From contig MU657366.1 of assembly GCA_026770575.1 (NCBI GenBank), positions 22,771 to 34,265 on the forward strand: 11,495 bases of DNA. Reading direction: 5' to 3'. Position numbers and translations under genes: made by a program. The notes beneath the pieces are model-generated. The model saw only the letters and a list, made by a program, of their open reading frames with translations. It ran no database searches and was not told the origin of the DNA. This DNA is from Pelagophyceae sp. CCMP2097. Lineage: Eukaryota > Sar > Pelagophyceae. Every line of letters starts with the position of its first letter. Positions within the stretch are counted from its first letter, which is position 1. Below, piece by piece: positions 7,263 to 11,495 of this stretch.

Positions 7263-9739
7263 CTATTCCTCATCATCATCCTCCTCCTCCTCGCCGCCGC
7301 GCGGAACGTCGTCGTCTCCGTCGACGTCACCCTCGTCAAACTGCAGTTCGAGCCCGTCTGGCTGGTCGTGCAGCGCGTTCTCGACGTAGCGCGCCAGGTC
7401 CGAGGCGGGGTACGTGGCGAGCTCGCACGTGTCGTCGCACCGAACTAAGACTATCCACTCTTCGAACGTCGCCCCCCCCCACTCGACACACTCGATGACG
7501 CCCTCGCAGATGGAATCGGAGTCGTCGTCGCGCAGCCTCGCAGCAGGCCCGTCGGGGAAGCCCAAGTACTTGCCAGCGAACATGCGATACGCGGCCGAAG
7601 ATTGCGTCTTGGAATACGTCTTCTCCCAATCCTCCGTGAAGGCAAAAATTGCGCGTCGCACCACCGTACGTCGCGGCCTCTTCCGTGCGCGCAGCGCGTC
7701 GTCGCCCGGGCCGTCCGGGCCGTCCGAGCCGTCCGATGCACCGCGAGGGCCGGGCGCCTTGTTGGACCAAGCCTTGCGCGTCCGCAAAAGGCCGCCCGCG
7801 TCGAGCGCGAGTCCGTGCGCCGCGGACTGCTCGATGGTGATAAAGCCGTGCGGCCGCTGCGAGTTCACGACCTTGCCAAACGTGTCGCACGTCGCCTTCC
7901 ACTCGTCGAGAAAGACGACGATGGCCTTGTACTGCGCCAAGTTATGGTCCGGCGTGATGGGCTGCCCCTCCAGGCCCACGCCGCCAGAGGCGCACCACAT
8001 TTGCCAAACGAGCTCGAGGAAACGGGCGGGCCCGGCGACGCGCGGGTCGTGCTTCTCCAGTTCACGAAGCAGCGGCGCGGTCCGGGCCGCGGCGATGGAC
8101 GGTCGCGTCGCCATCGGGTCCTTGCGCTGCAGCTCTGTCGCGCCGATGTGCTGACAAAACTTGCGGTGCCACGCTTTGGCCGCGGCGGCGTCGCCCGGGA
8201 AAAAGTCGGCCAGGGGCCGATCCATAAAAAAACTGCATCGGATGTCGCCCCGCACGGTCAGCTTCCCCGTCGTGGAGTCGACTCCGCGCAAGTCGCGCAG
8301 CACTCGGTCGACCCGGAACGGCTCGTCGCACTCGTGGTGCCTCAGGTTCTTGCCGTGGCCCTGCTGCTCGACGTGCTTCACGTCATGCTGGCGGCCGTCG
8401 GTGCCGCACGAGACGGGCACCTAATGAGGGGCGATGATATAAAGCCGCATACCCACGATGCGCCTCGCACCTCCGACGGCGCTTTGCAGTCCGCGAGAAT
8501 AGTGTCCGCGTTGCCCGTCGAAGCGGCCTTCAGCGTCGCAAACGCCGACAAATTCGGCTTCGCGCCGTCGCCGCCGACGTGGACGAGGCGGCAGCCCGCT
8601 TTAAAGAACTCATCTCGCATCATCACAGCAAAAATGAGATTTGACGTCTCCGCGCCAATCGGAATCACAAACGCGAGCAGGCCGTTCTTAAAGTAGCCCT
8701 CCAGGTCGTGCACCAGGATGGTGAGGACTCCGGTGGCGAGCCTCTTCTCGTCGAGCCCGTTTTCGCCGGCGAGGTCAGCGTAGTCGAGGACCGCGCCCGA
8801 GAGGTCGTCTTGCGTCGCGCCGCCGCAGACGAACAGCTGCTTCTTGGACCCGTCGTCGTCCATCACCACAGTGCAGCTCGAGTCTCCGTGGACCTTGTCC
8901 AGCGTGCACGCCAGCGCCAACTTGTCCGCCCGCTTCAACATGCCGACGAGCACCGACACGACCTCAGAGGAGATGGTGCCCACGTCCCGCATCCCATACG
9001 GCGTACCCATGTACCGCCGCAGCGTGCGGGCGTCCGCGAAAAAGATAAAGTTCTTATAGCGCACGTCCCACTTCTTGCCACTCGGCGTCGGCAGGCCACG
9101 GAGGGCGTCGAAGACCGAGGCGGGTACCCACGGGTACAGCATCAGCTGAAAGCGAAGCACGTCCACGCCCTCTAAGTGCCCATCGAACGCGCTGCGGCCG
9201 TGGACTCCCTTGCCGTCCCGGATGAGCAGCTCGCGGCAGAGGGTGACGAGGAGGCTGTGGGTAAAGCAATTCCGCGGGATCAATGGCCGCGTGAGCGAAT
9301 ACAGCTCGTCGAGCGGGTCGGCGTCGGCGGGCTTGTCCTTCGAAGAGAACTGCACCGAGACTCGCCGCGACTCGGACCTAGCGTCTTCCAGCTGCGCGGC
9401 CGCGGTCTGCTTGCGGTGCACGCCGAAGATCAGAAGCAAGTCGTTGATGACGTCGGCCGTCTTCATCTTCTCCGACTTGCCAGTGGCCTTTTCCAGCAAA
9501 GGCTGCGCATTAGCCACCACCACGATGAGCGTACAGTCCGCGCAAAACTTGAGCTTGGAACCGCTCTTATGCCACGACCACTCAGTACCAAATTGGAACG
9601 AATTTGTTGTTTTCGCAGTGAAGCTCACTGCGACATTGGCTTCGTCCTCGTCGCAACCGACCGTGGCAGCTCCCGGGCAAGGGACCCACCGCGCAGGCGA
9701 GCCTTTTCGGCGCCTGCCGCAGCAGGCCGCCGCCACCAT
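7263..9739 (-). CDS. P-element/THAP9-like transposase, one intron, 808 aa
   Basis: Exon 1 is 9739-8471 (423 codons) and exon 2 is 8420-7263 (385 codons plus stop). Removing 8470-8421 joins them in frame. ATG 9739 is the first in frame after a TGA at 9748-9746. Landmarks resemble the P/THAP9 family: LALACTLDKVHGD (Asp281 as the first acidic residue of the RNase H-like core), LATGVLTILVHDLEGYFKNG (335-352), VHVGGDGAKPN (Asp391, in the place of the family's CDG..N motif), a DVKH...GKNLRHHE region (about 436-453, cf. D..H..KN.RN), and RPHGFITIEQSAAHGLAL near 612-629 (cf. the family's RKTGFLG motif). No THAP zinc finger is seen at the N-terminus, and the third catalytic acid could not be placed. 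A basic RARKRPRR patch (667-674) could be a nuclear signal. Confidence 0.68.
8421..8470 (-). other. 50-nt spliceosomal intron in the transposase gene
   Basis: The donor is GAG|GTGCGA (8470) and the acceptor CATTAG|GTG (8421). The intron contains the only in-frame interruption between the two long open frames: without splicing, exon 1 shifts into a stop at 8378 and the exon 2 frame is closed upstream by TAG at 8423-8421. Length 50 leaves remainder 2 on division by 3, exactly the offset between the two frames. An internal donor (GTATGC, giving a 32-nt intron) is also in phase but unusually short. Confidence 0.7.
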
Positions 9740-9802
9740 CGAGTCTCAAGCTTCGGCGCCGGGCGGAAAGAACTTGAAATTCAAATTTTATCGCCAAATC
9801 TT

Positions 9803-9997
9803 AGTCGCCTCACAGCATGTTGTTTTGGCCCTTTTTGAGAAAAGTGGACTTAAATTCCGCCTTTTCTATCATTTCTTCCACCTGTTGGATGTTGCCCAAC
9901 CTTGACTCTACAGGTCCGTTTGCGCGCGACAAGGCGATCGCCAAAGTTGCGCCCGGGAAAGTGCTCTCGTCGCTCACTTTAATTTTGGTGTCCGGGG
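9803..9997. repeat. Right terminal inverted repeat, likely transposase promoter
   Basis: Reverse complement of the left arm 6020-6235. The transposase ATG lies 64 bp inside it, so this arm probably carries the promoter and transcription start for the minus-strand gene. Both arms contain an open frame beginning MLFWPFLRK when read outward; that conservation follows from the DNA identity and is not by itself evidence of a peptide. Confidence 0.85.
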
Positions 9998-10202
9998 GCG
10001 TGCCAAAAAACTTCCAGACTGGGTTTAGGCAGGCTGGGAATTCCGTCTACTCGGGTTTAAGGACGTAGAAACCCTATCTAGTTGGGTTTAGAAGAGGCAC
10101 ATACTGAGGCACATACTGAGGCACACAGCCAGACGGGGGATGCGCCTCCCTACTCTTTCTCTCTCCTAACACATTACCATCCACTCCCTCATACTGAGCG
10201 GA
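9998..10202 (+). other. Possible LTR/leader region of the retrotransposon
   Basis: The stretch between the DNA transposon and gag has no ORF. It contains GGGTTTA three times at near-regular spacing (10021, 10053, 10084), 2.5 copies of a 12-bp word AGGCACATACTG (10095-10125) and a pyrimidine-rich tract (10150-10170). In a copia-like element the LTR end and primer-binding site should lie here, but I found no convincing tRNA-complementary TGG site and no second LTR in the window to define the borders. Confidence 0.4.
10095..10125. repeat. 12-bp tandem repeat, about 2.5 copies
   Basis: AGGCACATACTG at 10095-10106 and 10107-10118, followed by AGGCACA. Confidence 0.9.
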
Positions 10203-10207
10203 GTGCT

Positions 10208-10238
10208 CCCCCCTGGGTCCGCAGGGTCCAGGGGGGGG
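10208..10238. repeat. GC-rich hairpin upstream of gag
   Basis: CCCCCCTGG at 10208-10216 pairs exactly with CCAGGGGGG at 10228-10236 around an 11-nt loop. It lies about 50 bp before the gag ATG, in the position where retroelement leaders often carry structured RNA signals; that role is inference. Confidence 0.7.
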
Positions 10239-10289
10239 AACGGGTTATTGGGCCCCAGTAACGCGCACACTCGCGCCCGGCTCCTAGCC

Positions 10290-11320
10290 ATGCCACCGAA
10301 GAAATCGGGCTCGAAATCGGGCCCTTTGGGGGACCCAGGGGTCCCCGGGACCTCGTCCGGCGCCAGAGCCACGCGCACGCCGGTACCGGGCCGGCCCAGC
10401 GCTGACGCCGACGTGCCACCGCGCACGCCAGACGCACCACAGCGCCCGGACGGCGACGACGACGCGGACACCGCGGATTCGCCGCTGTCGTCCAACGCGG
10501 CGCGAAAAGCCATCGAGGCCGCGGCGCCGACCATCCCGCGCATCCAAAAGAAGCTGCTCCTCTCCGGCTTACTCGTGTTTGACATCACGGGCTCCCCGCT
10601 TGGCGACAAGGCCATGGTGGCCAAGCTCCTCATGCAGCTGGGGCTGCAGGAGGGGTTCGACGGCCTCATCGAGAAACCGCCCAACACGGCGGCCATCGAG
10701 GCCGACGCGGACCCCGACCACGACCTCGGCGCGGCCCTCTTGTTCCTGGCGCTAGCGGGCAAAGGCGACGCGGACTCGGCCGTCGCGTTCGTCCAGAACA
10801 TCGGCCCACGCCACGGCGGGGCCGTCGCGCGCGCGCTGTACAACTCGTTCGTCGCGGGCGACGCCGGGGTGGATGCGGCCGCCGCAATGCTGGTGCTGCA
10901 CGACCTGTCCCTCGAGGCGACGGGACGCAGCGTAACTAAGCTGGTCATCACCATGCAGAAGGCGGTCAACGACTTCAAAACCGCCACGGGGCAGTCCATG
11001 CCCGCTGACGCCTTGCGCCACTACTTACCGGCGCCTTGCGCCACTACTTCATCAAGGCGCTCGACTCGCCGACGCTGCAGCACCTGCGTGACGAGTTCAC
11101 GCGCAAGGGCACTTCGCTCGTCGACATGAAAAAGGAGCTCTTCAACCTCCAGCTCACCAACCCGCTCAGCCTCCTCGCGCTCACGCCATCGCCGCAGCAC
11201 GGCGCCGGCGCGGCTGGCGCAGGTGGCCTCGTCGCCGCGCGAAACTTGGTCTACAACGACCCATCGCTGTGCGCGTACTGCGCTGGGTCGCCGTATGGGG
11301 CCCCATATTGGGCCCCATAA
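10290..11320 (+). pseudogene. gag: Copia-like gag gene, frameshifted and interrupted
   Basis: ATG 10290 (context AGCCATGCC) opens 245 good codons. A Pro/Asp-rich N-terminal stretch (residues 1-65) is followed by a helical gag core containing LLFLALAGKGDADSAVAFVQ and AVARALYNSFVAGDAGVDAA (about 151-196) and TGRSVTKLVITMQKAVNDF (about 211-229). At about 11027 the frame is lost because GCCTTGCGCCACTACTT is duplicated (11010-11026 and 11033-11049, period 23). The next frame resumes the same domain (FIKALDSPTLQHLRDEF; MKKELFNLQLTNP) and reaches SLCAYC, the first half of a CX2CX4HX4C zinc knuckle, before palindromic DNA replaces the rest and TAA closes it at 11318-11320. Known Ty1/copia gag proteins have this order. 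As it stands it cannot make full-length Gag; no protease or polymerase lies within the window. Confidence 0.65.
11010..11049. repeat. 23-bp tandem duplication that frameshifts gag
   Basis: A 17-bp word (GCCTTGCGCCACTACTT) occurs at 11010-11026 and 11033-11049. The 23-base period leaves remainder 2 on division by 3, precisely the offset between the upstream and downstream gag frames. Confidence 0.9.
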
Positions 11321-11371
11321 GCCCATATTGGGTAGGTTGGACCCCATACGGCCCCGTGGGGCCCCATACGG
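11291..11371. repeat. Cluster of GGGGCCCC palindromes with 14-bp outer inverted repeat
   Basis: CCGTATGGGGCCCC at 11291-11304 is mirrored by GGGGCCCCATACGG at 11358-11371. Between them lie further palindromic words (TATTGGGCCCCATA, CCCATATTGGG, ACCCCATACGGCCCC). The 81-bp unit begins a few bases after the CX2C half of the gag zinc knuckle, so it appears to be a small palindromic insertion or MITE. Confidence 0.8.
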
Positions 11372-11495
11372 AAGCCACTGTGGAATTTCGGCGAGTAGCT
11401 TCCGTTAACGAAACGCTGACGGTGTGTGTTTAACGAAACCGACGAGCGCGCGCCATTAGAATTCGAGGCCACTGGCACTGGCATGGCCGACGTGG
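11372..11495 (+). other. Downstream flank, no gene supported
   Basis: No continuation of gag is recognisable. TTAACGAAAC is repeated at 11405-11414 and 11430-11439. The DNA returns to GC-rich composition at the edge and may hold the next part of the retrotransposon. Confidence 0.4.

Larger units (their letters stand above)
6020..9997 (-). mobile_element. 4-kb DNA transposon with long TIRs and P/THAP9-like transposase
   Basis: Inverted repeats of about 200 bp face each other at 6020-6235 and 9803-9997. Their 164-bp core (6055-6218 against 9810-9973) aligns without gaps and with 8 mismatches, about 95% identity. Between them, on the minus strand, lie an apparently intact transposase starting 64 bp inside the right repeat, and then about 1 kb of frameshifted relic next to the left repeat. 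The outermost shared bases are CCCCGGACACCA (6020-6031). I found no target-site duplication at these borders, so the true ends may be slightly different or one flank may have been altered. Confidence 0.75.

Noticed and set aside
5888..7339. 483-codon minus-strand frame read as one gene
   Set aside because: It joins microsatellite (TDRQ-like), inverted-repeat DNA and pieces of three different frames; only parts look protein-like, so I treated it as a relic plus repeat.
6544..7498. Plus-strand Arg-rich frames of 107-267 codons
   Set aside because: Arg/Pro/Ala-rich translations typical of the wrong strand in GC-rich DNA; the coding-like peptides are all on the minus strand.
7414..9838. Long plus-strand frames opposite the transposase (up to 364 codons)
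   Set aside because: Antisense shadows of a GC3-biased gene, with no motif.
6010..10007. Target-site duplication of the 4-kb transposon
   Set aside because: Flanking bases at 6010-6019 and 9998-10007 do not match at any length I tried by eye.
9817..10068. 83-codon plus-strand frame starting MLFWPFLRK, also present at the left repeat
   Set aside because: Its conservation equals the DNA identity of the inverted repeats and it stops being shared where the repeats end.
9998..10290. Primer-binding site and LTR boundary for the retrotransposon
   Set aside because: No convincing tRNA 3'-end complement and no second LTR in the window, so borders were not called.

Overview
The window is eukaryotic nuclear DNA, most likely from a GC-rich unicellular alga. 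It has spliceosomal introns of about 50-180 nt (GT-AG, with donors such as GTAAGA, GTGAGT and GTGCGT), strong G/C at third codon positions, and a dense load of DNA and LTR-type transposons. A GC-rich microalga such as a pelagophyte or haptophyte would fit, but the sequence alone does not prove the taxon. There are no bacterial-style operons.

Layout. 1-880 is a strikingly AT-rich block unlike everything after it. It carries the 5' end of a reading frame leaving the window on the minus strand, short AT-rich tandem repeats, and a 128-bp near-perfect hairpin at its right edge. 880-2830 is GC-richer accessory DNA: a broken coding fragment, a perfect 22-bp hairpin, a family of TTTCTAACCAG-type repeats and at least two nested miniature inverted-repeat elements. 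2855-4588 (+) resolves into a seven-exon gene for a 376-residue protein with a signal peptide, a helical middle and a C-terminal domain of about 190 residues dominated by Asp and Glu. 4736-5865 is a non-autonomous DNA element with 36-bp perfect terminal inverted repeats.

6020-9997 is the main feature: a 4-kb DNA transposon bounded by about 200-bp inverted repeats (164-bp core, 8 mismatches). It encodes on the minus strand an apparently intact 808-residue transposase resembling the P-element/THAP9 type, once a 50-nt intron is removed. The transposase ends in a Tudor-like fold candidate and an acidic tail. Between the transposase and the left repeat lies about 1 kb of coding sequence ruined by many frameshifts.

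10020-11495 is the front of a copia-like retrotransposon: a possible leader, then a gag gene frameshifted by a 23-bp tandem duplication and interrupted, where its zinc knuckle begins, by a cluster of GGGGCCCC palindromes.

Taken together this is a mobile-element graveyard with one intact-looking transposase and one intact-looking host-type gene. The acidic secretory-type gene, the intron-containing P-like transposase with its added C-terminal domain, and the abrupt AT-rich block are the parts most likely to be new.
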